Positions 8,632-17,803 of a stretch of DNA of 64,000 nucleotides are shown here, one piece after another. Each line of letters opens with the position of its first letter. Positions within the stretch are counted from its first letter, which is position 1. The DNA is taken from contig JADJNY010000007.1 of NCBI GenBank assembly GCA_016714045.1, positions 62,001-126,000 of the forward strand. The letters are read 5' to 3'. The DNA comes from Planctomycetota bacterium (lineage in GTDB: Bacteria > Planctomycetota > UBA1135 > GCA-002686595). The position numbers and the translations under genes are program-made. The notes beneath the pieces are model-generated. The model saw only the letters and a list, made by a program, of their open reading frames with translations, did not search any database and was not told the origin of the DNA.

Positions 8632-9095
8632 CCAACCCCGGCGCCTCGAGTTGCGCTCCGTTCGCCGCGGGCACGGCGTGGCGCGCCTGGTGCACGCGGC
8701 GCGCAGGGGGGCGCGCGCTGCACGCGGGGCGCCCGCGTCTCGGGCGCGGCCGACGGCGTCGAGCCCGGAGTGCGGCTTCAGGCCGCTCCGCGCCGCATCG
8801 GACGCAGCACGTAGTGCGGGCCGTGGAACGCGGCCTCGCCCGGGCGCAGCCCGCCGAGCCGCTCAGGCGGTTCGCGCCGCCCGGTCCCTGTGCTTGCGAC
8901 GGCGCGGGCAGGGCTCGGCGCCGGCCGCGGGCCGTAGATGGCCCGCAGGCGCAGGCGATGGCGGAAGATCCACGAACGCACGGGGCCCCTTTCGGCCCCC
9001 GACTTTCCGGTTGTGGAGGGCAAGCGGGAATTGCGGTGTGCCCCATCGGGTGACAAGGCGCGCCGTCTGTGCTCCGATGGCGGCCCTTTTTTCCG
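8632..9095. other. Gene-poor interval upstream of mnmG
   Basis: No gene is convincing here. On the minus strand an open frame from a GTG at 8981 to 8778 (67 codons, Arg/Pro-rich) has neither a ribosome site nor a known family. A GGGGCC / GGCCCC hairpin sits at about 8982-8998 just above it. The stretch probably holds the promoter of mnmG; a T-run at 9087-9092 is the only AT-rich spot. Confidence 0.3.
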
Positions 9096-10983
9096 ATGGA
9101 ACCGTCTTCCCACTGCCACCCGCATCCCGCGCACGCGGCCGAGCACGACGTGGTCGTCGTCGGCGGCGGACACGCGGGCATCGAAGCGGTGCTCGCGGCC
9201 GCGCGGATCGGCGCGCGCGCGGCGCTCGTGACGCTGCGCGTCGATCGCATCGGCGAGATGAGCTGCAACCCGGCGATCGGCGGCCTCGGCAAAGGCCAGA
9301 TCGTGCGCGAGGTCGACGCGCTCGGCGGCGTGATGGGCCGCGTCGCGGACGAGACGGGCATCCAGTTCCGCATGCTGAACACCGGGAAGGGCCACGCGGT
9401 GCGCGGGCCGCGCTGCCAGTCGGACCGGCACCTGTACCGCGAGGCCGCGACGCGCCTCGTCGATGCGCACGCGAACGTGACCGTGGTCGAGGGCGCCGCG
9501 AGCGGCCTTCTCGTGCACGCGGACGGCGGCGTGCGCGGCGTGCGGCTCGGCGACGGTCGCGAGCTCACGGCGCGCGCCGTCGTGATCACGACCGGCACGT
9601 TCCTGCGCGCGGTGATGCACACGGGCGAGGCGCAGGCCGGAGGGCGGGCGCGTCGGCGAGGGGACGACCAGCGGGCTCTCGCGCGACCTCGAGCGTCTCG
9701 GGCTCGCGCTCGGACGCCTGAAGACGGGGACGCCGCCGAGGCTCGCGAAGGACTCGATCGATTGGGACCGGCTCGAGCCGCAGCACGGCGACGCGCGCCC
9801 GCTGCCGTTCTCGCACGCGACCGATCGCAAGCGCTTCCCCGCGCTCCCGCAGGTCGCCTGCCACATCACGCACACGAACGAGGCGGCGCACGCGATCATC
9901 CGCGCGAACATCCACAAGGCGCCGATGTACGCGGGGCGCATCCAAGGCGTCGGTCCGCGCTACTGTCCGTCCGTCGAAGACAAGGTGATGCGCTTCGCCG
10001 ACAAGGCGAGCCACCAGGTCTTCCTCGAGCCCGAGTCGCTCTCGACCGACGTGATCTACGCGAACGGTGTCTCGACGTCGTTGCCGGCGGAGGTGCAGGA
10101 GACGTTTCTGCGCGCGATCCCCGGCCTCGAGCGCGCGCGCTTCCTGCGCCACGGGTACGCGGTCGAGTACGACTTCGCGCAGCCGTCGCAGCTCACGGAC
10201 ACGCTCGCGGTGCGCGCGGTGCCGGGCTTGTGGCTCGCGGGCCAGATCAACGGCACGTCGGGCTACGAGGAAGCGGCGGGACAGGGGCTCGTCGCGGGCG
10301 CGAACGCCGCCTTGTGGGCACTCGGCCGCGGCGCGTTCACGCTCGCGCGCGACGAGGCGTACGTCGGCGTGATGGTCGACGACCTGATCGTCAGCAACCC
10401 GAGCGAGCCCTACCGCATGTTCACGAGCCGCGCGGAGCACCGCCTGCTCCTGCGCCACGACAACGCGGACGAGCGGCTCGTGCCGCGCGCGGCGGAGGTC
10501 GGGCTCGTCGGGAACGATGCGCTCGCGGGGCTCGACGCGAAGCGCGCGGCGAAGGACGCGGCGAAAGCAGTGCTCTCGGGCGTGCGCAGCGCCGAGCACG
10601 GCCATCGCACGCTCGCGGAGCTCCTGTTGCGGCCGGAGGTGACGCTCGCGGAGCTCGTCGCGCGCCATGCGGAGCTCGCGGCGCTCGAGCTCGAGCCCGA
10701 GACGGCGGAGTCGCTCGAGGTCGAGCTCAAGTACTCGGGCTACATCGAGCGCCAGCACGAGAACGTCGCGCGGATGAAGCGGCAGGAGTCGGTCGAGATC
10801 CCGCAGGACCTCGACTACCGCGCGCTGTCGGGCCTCGCGAACGAAGCGAAGGACAAGCTCGCGAAGCTGCGCCCGCGCACGCTGGGACAAGCCGCGCGCA
10901 TCGCGGGTGTGCGCCCGCCCGACGTGGCGCTGCTCGCGATCCACGTCGAGCGGCGGAGGCGTGAGCGGGCGGAGCGCGGGTGA
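9096..10983 (+). CDS. mnmG: tRNA U34 carboxymethylaminomethyl synthesis enzyme MnmG (GidA), frameshifted in this sequence
   Basis: MnmG with MnmE modifies the wobble uridine of several tRNAs. The N-terminus has the FAD fold (VVVVGGGHAGIEAVLAAARIG), then EMSCNPAIGGLGKG, GRVADETGIQFRMLN and KGHAVRGPRCQSDRHLY, all diagnostic. After TTGTFLRAVMHTGEAQA the frame breaks near 9638-9645: removing one G from GCCGGAGGG restores EGGRVGEGTTSG and then GRLKTGTPPR, the expected continuation. The rest (YCPSVEDKVMRFADK, QINGTSGYEEAAGQG, LRHDNADERL) reads in the other frame to 10983. Corrected length is about 628 residues, normal for the family. A one-base sequencing insertion is the simplest explanation; true inactivation cannot be excluded. 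Confidence 0.92.
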
Positions 10984-10987
10984 CGCG

Positions 10988-11003
10988 CGGGCTTCAGAGC
11001 CCG
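10988..11003. terminator. Small bidirectional hairpin between convergent genes
   Basis: CGGGCT-TCAG-AGCCCG forms a 6-bp stem with a 4-base loop. It lies between the mnmG stop and overlaps the last codons of the leftward TIGR03790 gene. No U-tract. Confidence 0.35.
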
Positions 11004-13363
11004 AAGCACACCCGCAACCCGTCCGACAGGTTGAAGCCCGCTCCGCCGCCCGCGACGTTGCGGTACCACACCTGGAAGTTCCACGTGCTGCCGGTCGTGA
11101 TGCCGAACGCACCGCTCGCGAAGGGGAGGCGGGTGAAGTCGATCGGGCGGAAGACGTCGCCCGCGATGCTCGCCTGCAAGACGCCGATCCGGCGGAACGG
11201 CGAGTCGACGCACAGGTAGCCGTTCCCGAACGGCGTCTGCGTCGCCACGTCGCCGTAGAGGAAGATGCAGCTCGTGTTGATCGGCAGGCCGAACGCGCCG
11301 ACCTGGAAGTCGTTCGCGCCGAGGTTCGGCGCGCCGAGGTACGTCATGTGCGCGCCGCTGCCGACGGAGTTCGGCGCTCCGATGCAGTAGTTCGTCGGCG
11401 GCGGGCACACGAACGGCGCCTCGTAGACGAGCGTCACCGTCGCACTCGCGCTCCCGTTCGCGTTCGACACCTGGAACTGAAGCGTGTCCGTGCCCGTGGC
11501 GCTCGGCGTCGCCTGCAGGATGCGGTAGGGGCCCGTGCCGCCGAGCGTGCTCGACTGCGCGGGCGCGCTCGTCACCGAGTACGTCGTGCTCCCGAGCGCG
11601 CCGTCGAACGTCGCGGGGAGTTCGACCACGTGCACGCCGCCCGGCGTCACGCGCTTCGTGAACGAATACGCGACCGGCGCCGCGCTGCCGGGCGTCCCGG
11701 GCGCGTCCGCGACCGTGATCGCGATCGGCGCGCTCCGCGCCCGCGTCCCGTCGGCGAACGTCGCGACGCACACGAGCTCGGATTCATCGGCACCGAGCTG
11801 CTCGCCGCGCACGGAGAGCACAGCACCCGACGTCGTCGTCGCCGCGATCACGCGCGAACCCTGCAGGAGCTGCAGCTCGCTCACCGTCCCGCCCGCCGCC
11901 GACACCGTGACGTCGAAGCGCGTGGAGCGGTCGCCGCTCGTCGCCGACGGCGCGAGCGCGGCGCTCTTGCCGTAGTTGTCCGTCACGAGCGTCCCGACGA
12001 AGCGCCCGACGCTCTTCACCGGCGTGTCGTCGTACGCGAGCACGCGCACGTCGTGCCATCCGTCGGGGAACGCCGTCGTGTCGAGCGCGAACGTCAAACC
12101 GTTCTCGATCCTCGCGACCGAGCGCCCGTCGACCAGGAGCTCGAAGCTCGCGATCTGCGCCGTCGGGTGCGTCGTCGTGGCGCTCGGCGTGATCGCGATG
12201 ATCCCCGTCGCGACGGCGGGGAGCGGCGGCACGCTCACCGTCGGCAGGTGCGCGAACGGCCGCGTCAGCGGGTCGCCGGTGAACAGCTGCTGGAACGGCA
12301 CGAAGGCGACGCTGCGGAACCACGCCTCACCGAGCGACGAGCCCTGCTCGTAGAAGACGTGCAGGCGCGCGTTCGGGAACTTGCCCGGGTAGTTGCACGG
12401 CTCTTCCACCGTGCCCGACGTGCCCGACGCGCCGCGCGTGATCCAGCGCGACATCTTCGTCTGGCTCGTGTCCTCGAACGTCGCCGCGAAGCTCGTCAGG
12501 TGGTCGCAGAACGCGCCGGGGAGCAGCGTGAAGTTGCCGTTCTGGATGTCGGGCGTCGCGACGCCCGTCATCACGCCGAGGCAGTCCTGCTGTCCGAGCG
12601 GCAGGTCCGCGAACAGGTGCTGCGCCTGTCCGCCGAGGTTCGTGATCGCCGTCACGGCGGAGGGGAAGAGCCCGTGGCGCGGCCCCGAGCGCGCGGGGTC
12701 GTTCGTCTGCATGAAGTAGATCGTGCCGACGGGGTGCGTGCCGTCCGCGGCGACGCTGCGGTCGATCAGCGCGAGCACTTCGCTCTTCGTGTTCCCGTTC
12801 GCGCCCGTGTAGCCGAGCATCGCCCCGATGAAGTACCGCTTCCCCGTCGGGTTCGGCACGCCGCCGTTGTAGACGACGCTGCTGTCGAACGCGCGCGCGT
12901 CCTCGCCGTTCCGGAAGAACCCGTTGCCGAGGTTCGAGCCCGTGCCCGCGAGGATCGTGCTCTCGATGCGCACGAGCGTGTACGGCGTCGGCGCGGCGAA
13001 GCGGTTTACGGGGAAGCAGCCGTCGCTGACGAGTCCGGGCGCCGACACGAAGAAGTTCCCGCCCGACGGGAGCACGACGTAGTCGACGTGGTCCGCGATC
13101 GCGAGGTCGTCGAGGGCCCCGAGGAACGCCTTCGTCTCCGCGGCGACCGCGTTCGCGTACGTCGCGGGCGTCGGCGCCATGAAGAGCACGTTGCCGCTCG
13201 GGATCCCGCGCGCCGCGCGGTAGTGGTTCGCGACGTGCAGCGACTCCGCGTTCGACGGGTCGACGATCAGGAGCACGTTCTCGGCGCTCCCGCCGGCGCG
13301 CGCGAGCGACGCGAGGACGAGGAGCAGGGCGGCGCGGGACGGACGGAGCTTCGCGTGGGTCAT
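10994..13363 (-). CDS. Secreted TIGR03790-type protein with shared C-terminal domain
   Basis: A 789-residue exported protein; the ATG at 13363 gives a signal peptide (RPSRAALLLVLASLARAGGS). The first ~360 residues match the TIGR03790 family: VLLIVDPSNAESLHVANHY, ARGIPSGNVLF, YVVLPSGG, then GVMTGVATPDIQNGNF near 270. Functions of that family are unknown. The middle (about 370-650) looks like Ig/fibronectin-like sheets (DGRSVARIENGLTFALDTTA; a cadherin-like VTLVYEAPF end). The last 131 residues (659-789) are the domain shared with the genes at 24435, 34687 and 44162, ending WYRNVAGGGAGFNLSDGLRV. It is probably cell-surface or released; the role is unknown. Confidence 0.82.
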   Translation of the reverse strand: MTHAKLRPSRAALLLVLASLARAGGSAENVLLIVDPSNAESLHVANHYRAARGIPSGNVLFMAPTPATYANAVAAETKAFLGALDDLAIADHVDYVVLPSGGNFFVSAPGLVSDGCFPVNRFAAPTPYTLVRIESTILAGTGSNLGNGFFRNGEDARAFDSSVVYNGGVPNPTGKRYFIGAMLGYTGANGNTKSEVLALIDRSVAADGTHPVGTIYFMQTNDPARSGPRHGLFPSAVTAITNLGGQAQHLFADLPLGQQDCLGVMTGVATPDIQNGNFTLLPGAFCDHLTSFAATFEDTSQTKMSRWITRGASGTSGTVEEPCNYPGKFPNARLHVFYEQGSSLGEAWFRSVAFVPFQQLFTGDPLTRPFAHLPTVSVPPLPAVATGIIAITPSATTTHPTAQIASFELLVDGRSVARIENGLTFALDTTAFPDGWHDVRVLAYDDTPVKSVGRFVGTLVTDNYGKSAALAPSATSGDRSTRFDVTVSAAGGTVSELQLLQGSRVIAATTTSGAVLSVRGEQLGADESELVCVATFADGTRARSAPIAITVADAPGTPGSAAPVAYSFTKRVTPGGVHVVELPATFDGALGSTTYSVTSAPAQSSTLGGTGPYRILQATPSATGTDTLQFQVSNANGSASATVTLVYEAPFVCPPPTNYCIGAPNSVGSGAHMTYLGAPNLGANDFQVGAFGLPINTSCIFLYGDVATQTPFGNGYLCVDSPFRRIGVLQASIAGDVFRPIDFTRLPFASGAFGITTGSTWNFQVWYRNVAGGGAGFNLSDGLRVCFGL

Positions 13364-13389
13364 GGGGGACTCGGGGGGGGCCGAGTCCA

Positions 13390-13395
13390 AGCCTA
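13390..13395 (-). promoter_or_regulatory. Putative -10 box (TAGGCT) for the TIGR03790 gene
   Basis: TAGGCT on the minus strand, 26 bases before the start at 13363; same class as the other TANNNT boxes. Confidence 0.4.
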
Positions 13396-13418
13396 CCGCG
13401 CGGCGCGCCGAACGGGAG

Positions 13419-15071
13419 TCACGTCCCCTTGCGCAGGATCACGATCTTCACCGTGTTGAAGAGGATCGACAGGTCGAAGAGCAGCGACTGGTTCTTGATG
13501 TAGAACAGGTCGTACTGGAGCTTCTGCACCGCGTCCTCGAACGTCGAGCCGTAGCGGTAGTTGATCTGCGCCCAGCCCGTCAGCCCGGGTTTCACGATGT
13601 GGCGCTGGCGGAAGTAGGGGATCTTCTCGGAGAGATCCTGCACGAAGTGCGGACGCTCGGGCCGCGGACCGACGAGCGACATGTGCCCCGCGAGCACGTT
13701 GAAGAGCTGCGGGAGCTCGTCGAGGCGCGTCTTGCGGATGAACTTGCCGCAGCGCGTGATGCGCGGGTCGTCCTGCGTCGCCCAGACGGGCCCCGAGTGC
13801 TTCTCCGCGTCCGCGCGCATGCTGCGGAACTTGAAGAGCGTGAACGGCTTGTTGTCGAGCCCGACGCGCTCCTGCGAGAACAGGATCGGCCCCGGCGAGT
13901 CCAGGCGGACCGCGATCGCGGTCGCGAGCATCAGCGGCCACGTGACGAGCAGCATCGCGAGCGCCACGACGACGTCGACGGCGCGCTTCCCGAGCTCGGT
14001 GAACGGATGTCGCGCGAAGCCTTCGTTGAAGATCAGGTACGACGGACGCAGCGACTCGACCGCGATCTTGCCCGTGATCTGCTCGTACAGCGCCTCGCGC
14101 TCGCGCACCGAGATGCCCGCGAGGCGGCAGTCGAGCAGGTCGTCGACGGGCAGCATCTTGCGCCGGTCCTCGAGCGCGATCACGACGACGTCGACCTTGC
14201 GCTTCTGCGCGAGGTCGAAGAGCGACGTCGCCTCCGCGGACGGGAGCGAGGGCAGGAGCAAGTCCGCGAGCCACGGCTCCGCCGGCGCGGCGGGCGCCAC
14301 GTTCGCGGCGGCGGCGGTCTGCGGCGCGCTCGCGACCGTCGCGCCGGGGTCCTTGGCCAGAGCGAGCGCCGGTCCGCCCGCGACGTCGGCGCGGCGCAGG
14401 CTGAAGAGCTGGCCGCCGCGGCGCTCCTGCGCGGAAGGCTCGCGCGGCGCGCCGATCCCGGCATCGGGCAGGAGGCCGACGAGCTCGTACCCGGCGTCGG
14501 GGCGCTCGCGGATCTCGCGCGCGAGGTCGAAGGCACCCTTGCCGGAGCCGAAGATCAGCACGCGCTCGCCGAAGTTCGACCGGCGGAGCATCCAGTGGAA
14601 CGCGGCGCGCCACCAATAGAGGAGCGCGAAGCCGGTGAGCAGTCCGAAGACGACCGTCTGCACGCGCTGCGAGAGCGACAGGGGCGGCACGTCGAGGACG
14701 CGCTGCAGGCCCCACACGTGCGCGAGCAGCACGGAGCCGAGGCCGATGCCGAGCGCCGAGCCCGCCGACTCGACGAAGCGCGACGATCGATCGTAGTTCG
14801 AGCCCGACACGCGCACGTCGTAGAGCTCGTTGAACGCGATCGCGAGCTGCGCGAGCACGGAGAGCGAGAACGCCGTCAGGATGCAGCGCAGCGCGGCGTC
14901 CTCGATGCTGAGCGCGGGCACCTGCTGCGCGAGCTGGGCGCGGAGCGCGCTCGTCGCGTCCCACAGGTGCGCGGTGAGCCACAGGGAGAGGACGAGCGTG
15001 AGCAGGACCGTCTCGCCGGCGATCAGGAGCGCCTTGCGGAGCGGCAGGTAGTGGCGGAGGACGCGCAGCAT
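13419..15071 (-). CDS. Polyprenyl-phosphate sugar-1-phosphate transferase (exopolysaccharide initiation, TIGR03013-like)
   Basis: A 550-residue membrane enzyme of the WbaP/EpsB class. The N-terminal half has several membrane helices (about 15-160) and a CoA-binding-like segment (RVLIFGSGKGAFDLAREI near 170). The C-terminal catalytic domain (about 345-550) has the signature path KRAVDVVVA, DSPGPILFSQERVG, FTLFKFRSMRADAE, RCGKFIRKTRLDELPQLFNV, MSLVGPRPERP and KPGLTGWAQINYRYG. It moves a sugar phosphate onto the lipid carrier at the inner membrane, the first step of repeat-unit synthesis. A ~70-residue low-complexity insert near 220-270 is unusual. No other polysaccharide genes or exosortase are nearby. 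It is followed by nothing on its strand before the TIGR03790 gene. Confidence 0.88.
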   Translation of the reverse strand: MLRVLRHYLPLRKALLIAGETVLLTLVLSLWLTAHLWDATSALRAQLAQQVPALSIEDAALRCILTAFSLSVLAQLAIAFNELYDVRVSGSNYDRSSRFVESAGSALGIGLGSVLLAHVWGLQRVLDVPPLSLSQRVQTVVFGLLTGFALLYWWRAAFHWMLRRSNFGERVLIFGSGKGAFDLAREIRERPDAGYELVGLLPDAGIGAPREPSAQERRGGQLFSLRRADVAGGPALALAKDPGATVASAPQTAAAANVAPAAPAEPWLADLLLPSLPSAEATSLFDLAQKRKVDVVVIALEDRRKMLPVDDLLDCRLAGISVREREALYEQITGKIAVESLRPSYLIFNEGFARHPFTELGKRAVDVVVALAMLLVTWPLMLATAIAVRLDSPGPILFSQERVGLDNKPFTLFKFRSMRADAEKHSGPVWATQDDPRITRCGKFIRKTRLDELPQLFNVLAGHMSLVGPRPERPHFVQDLSEKIPYFRQRHIVKPGLTGWAQINYRYGSTFEDAVQKLQYDLFYIKNQSLLFDLSILFNTVKIVILRKGT

Positions 15072-15895
15072 GCGGGGGACGTGCCCCTGGAGCTCAAAGC
15101 GGGGCGCGCGAGCACCGCCGCCGTCCGAGCCGGCCTTGGGGTTGTACCATGATCGGCCCGGAACCCGCGCCGCATGAGCGCGGTCCGCGCAGACCGGGAA
15201 AAGAGATCAAGTTTCGAGGGGGCGTTCGAGCCGGGATGGTGCTCGACCACGATCGGCCGGCCGCGCAGACCGACGAGGACCTCGACCAGATCGACGCGCG
15301 GTGCCGGGGTCCCCGGGTGCGTGAGGCCGCGCGCGACGGACGCGAGCCGCGCGAGGCGCTCGTGCGAGAGCCGCAGCCCCGGCCGCCAGCGCTCGGCGTG
15401 GGCGCGGAGCGCGGGCGCGTCGGAGGCCATGCCCCTCGGCCGCGGGACGGGCTCCAGGCGCTTCGTCTTGACCTCGACCAGCACGAGCCGCGCGCCGTCG
15501 CGCGCGAGCAGGTCCACCTCGACCGCCGCGGTGCGCCGGCGCCGGTCGAGGATCGCAAGCCCGCGCGCGGCGAGGTGGAGCTCGGCGAGCCGCTCGCCGA
15601 GGCGTCCGAGCTCCTGGTCGTCGGGCGTGCACCACCGCGCGAAGGCGCGCGGCGCGAACTCGATCGCCGTGCGCCGCGCGCGCTCGAGCAGGCGCGCGCG
15701 GACCCGTCGGCACGCCCGGGCAGCCGCGCCGTCGAGCACGCGCAAGAGGAGGCGCCCGAGTCGGCTCGGGCGCTCGCCCGAGGCTCCGCGCGCGCTCTCT
15801 CCCTCTGTGCGGCGCGGGGACGCGGTCGCACGCCGAAGCGCCGGGCGCCGCACGCGGCGCCGGATTCCCCCGAAACGTTCCATCTCGAACTCCAC
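15023..15895 (-). CDS. UPF0102 (YraN-like) protein with long N-terminal extension
   Basis: A 290-residue frame whose central part (about 95-225) matches the UPF0102/YraN nuclease-like fold: LGRLGERLAELHLAARGL, then EVDLLARDGARLVLVEVKTKR (126-146) carrying the Glu/Asp/Glu-x-Lys core. Family members are usually about 120 residues, so the ~95 residues before and ~65 after are extra. The N-terminal one is Arg-rich. The start (ATG at 15895) is uncertain; one at 15883 is also possible. Its 3' end overlaps the start of the sugar transferase by 49 bases, so the C-terminal tail may be an artefact of a frame error. Confidence 0.65.
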   Translation of the reverse strand: MEFEMERFGGIRRRVRRPALRRATASPRRTEGESARGASGERPSRLGRLLLRVLDGAAARACRRVRARLLERARRTAIEFAPRAFARWCTPDDQELGRLGERLAELHLAARGLAILDRRRRTAAVEVDLLARDGARLVLVEVKTKRLEPVPRPRGMASDAPALRAHAERWRPGLRLSHERLARLASVARGLTHPGTPAPRVDLVEVLVGLRGRPIVVEHHPGSNAPSKLDLFSRSARTALMRRGFRADHGTTPRPARTAAVLARPALSSRGTSPACCASSATTCRSARRS

Positions 15896-15991
15896 GGCGC
15901 CGCGATGGGCGCAAGGACGCGCGCCGCCGGACGTGCGGAGCGCGTCGATCGGGCCGCGGCCGGGGGAGCGGAGCGCGGCGTGGACCTGGGA

Positions 15992-16348
15992 TCACTTCTC
16001 GGTGGTGGCGGCGGGCTCGATCACGGACTGGATCGCCGCGACCGCGTACTTGAGGCGCACGCCCTCGTCGACCTGGAGGGTGACGACGCCCTCCTGGACC
16101 TGCGCGACCGTGCCGTGCAACCCCGAGGAGAGGATGACCTTGTCGCCCTTCTTCAGCGCCCCGCGCATCTCCTCGAGCTTCTTCCGCGCCTTGCGCTCGG
16201 GGTTGATCATCACGAACCAGAACACCGCGAGGCACAGGACCATCGGGATGACGAGGTCGAACAGGCTGCTCGTCGGTGCGGCGCCGCCGGCGGGTGCGCC
16301 CCCGGCCGGGGCATCCTGGAGGAGCGCGAGGAAGATCGATGCGTGCAT
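15992..16348 (-). CDS. yajC: Sec translocon accessory protein YajC
   Basis: A 118-residue protein of normal YajC length. A single membrane helix (about 30-48, LFDLVIPMVLCLAVFWFVMI) is followed by INPERKARKKLEEMRGALKK and then the small beta domain GDKVILSSGLHGTVAQVQEG. YajC associates with SecDF at the inner membrane. The Ala/Gly/Pro-rich segment before the helix (AGGAPAGGAA) is a lineage feature. The gene is preceded by a good promoter and no secD follows; the next gene leftward is the YraN-like one. Confidence 0.9.
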   Translation of the reverse strand: MHASIFLALLQDAPAGGAPAGGAAPTSSLFDLVIPMVLCLAVFWFVMINPERKARKKLEEMRGALKKGDKVILSSGLHGTVAQVQEGVVTLQVDEGVRLKYAVAAIQSVIEPAATTEK

Positions 16349-16394
16349 GGCTGGCTCTCGGTCGGCGGGGTGCGGGGGCGTTCGAGGGGCGAAA

Positions 16395-16423
16395 AGGCTA
16401 GCGAACGCGCCCCTGGACGCCAA
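16395..16423 (-). promoter_or_regulatory. Promoter of yajC: TTGGCG, 17-bp spacer, TAGCCT
   Basis: On the minus strand TTGGCG (16423-16418) and TAGCCT (16400-16395) are separated by exactly 17 bases, 46 bases before the ATG at 16348. This is one of the best -35/-10 pairs in the window. Confidence 0.6.
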
Positions 16424-16489
16424 GCGAGCGTTGGTCCAAGCTCGTCCACGGCTCGCGCCGCGCGCGCGAGCCTTCCTTTTCCCCGCTCC

Positions 16490-17625
16490 ATGAGCTCCGC
16501 TCCCGACCCCGCGTTCTCCACGTCCGGCCCGCGCGCCAGCGGCGGCCGCTTCGTCGTCGCCATGTCGGGCGGTGTCGACAGCTCCGTCGCGGCGTGGATG
16601 CTGAAGCAGGAAGGGCTCGACCTCGTCGGGCTCTTCATGCGCAACGGCGTGCACGTCGACGAGGCCGAGTCGTCGAAGAAGTCGTGCTGCTCCGTCGGCG
16701 ACGCGCGCGACGCGCGGATGGTCGCGGCGCACCTCGGCGTCGCGTTCCAGTCCGTCGACCTGAAGGACGAGTTCGGCGCGATCATCCGCTACTTCCTCGC
16801 CGAGTACGCGAAGGGCCGCACGCCGAACCCGTGCGCGGTTTGCAACCGCGACCTCAAGTTCAACCGCCTGCTCTCGTTCGCGCGCGATCTCGGCGCCGAG
16901 GGCGTCGCGACGGGCCACTACGCGCGGCTCGCGCTCGAGGGCGGCCGCGTCGCGCTGCGCCGCGGCCTCGACGAGTCAGAAGGACCAGAGCTACCAGCTC
17001 TTCTCCCGTCGCCGAGGCGAACCTCGCGCGCACGCGCCTGCCGCTCGGCGACCTGCGCAAGACCGAGGTGCGCGCGCTCGCGAAGGAAGCGGGCCTGCGC
17101 ACGGCGGTGAAGAAGGACAGCCAGGAGATCTGCTTCGTCCCGTCGAACGACTACCGGAAGCTCCTCGCTGAGCGCGGCGTCGAGCTCCACCCCGGCGAGC
17201 TCGTCGACACGTCGGGCAAGGTGCTCGGCGAGCACGCCGGCACGGAGCACTTCACGATCGGCCAGCGCCGCGGCCACGGGATCGCGACCGGCGATCCGCT
17301 CTACGTCGTCGAGCTCCACCCCGACGAAGGTCGCGTCGTGCTCGGCGCGCGCGACGAGTGCGCGATCGCCGAAGCCGAGGTCGACGCGCTGAACTGGATC
17401 GGCTTCGACGCGCCGGCGTCCTTCCGCTGCGCGGTGCAGCACCGCTACCGCTCGACGCCCGCGCCCGCGACGGTCGAGGTGCGCGGGACGAGCGCGCGCG
17501 TCGTGTTCGACTCGCCCGAGCTCGCGGTGACGCCCGGCCAGGGCGCCGCGTTCTACGTCGAGGACCGGTTGCTCGGCGGCGGCTGGATCGGCGCGACCCG
17601 CCGCGCGGGCTGCGCGCCGCGGTAG
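16490..17625 (+). CDS. mnmA: tRNA-specific 2-thiouridylase MnmA, two frameshifts in this sequence
   Basis: MnmA adds sulfur at C2 of wobble U34. The P-loop AMSGGVDSS is near residue 24, the catalytic Cys is in NPCAVCNRD and the second in SQEICFVP. Conserved ATGHYARL and FTIGQRRGHGI are also seen. Between about 16975 and 17020 the frame changes twice: dropping one A after GAGTC and one C in TCTCCC gives DESKDQSYQLFSVAEANL, the expected family segment. With both corrections the protein is about 377 residues, a usual length. Two extra bases within 45 nt suggest a local sequence error. The partner-pathway gene mnmG (9096) is broken in the same way. Confidence 0.92.
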
Positions 17626-17767
17626 GTCGTCCGCGTCGACGGTGCTCCGTCGCGCGCGCAGCGTGCCGTCCGTGTTCGTTCCGCGCGCCGCGAGCGCACG
17701 GTCGGCGCACAGGACGCACACGCGACACGCGCGCTCCGCGACCGTGGCCGGTCCCCGCGCGGACCAG

Positions 17768-17773
17768 TAGGCT
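17768..17773 (+). promoter_or_regulatory. Putative -10 box (TAGGCT) for the VWA gene
   Basis: TAGGCT 30 bases before the ATG at 17804; matches the window's TANNNT series. No -35 recognised. Confidence 0.4.
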
Positions 17774-17803
17774 CTGCGCCGCGCGCACCTGCAGCGCCTC
17801 GAC

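Noticed and set aside
8778..8981. 67-codon minus-strand frame
   Set aside because: No family, no ribosome site and Arg/Pro-rich composition typical of chance frames here; mentioned only in the interval note.
9630..9660. Programmed frameshift in mnmG
   Set aside because: No slippery heptamer or downstream structure was recognised, and a one-base insertion explains it together with many similar breaks.
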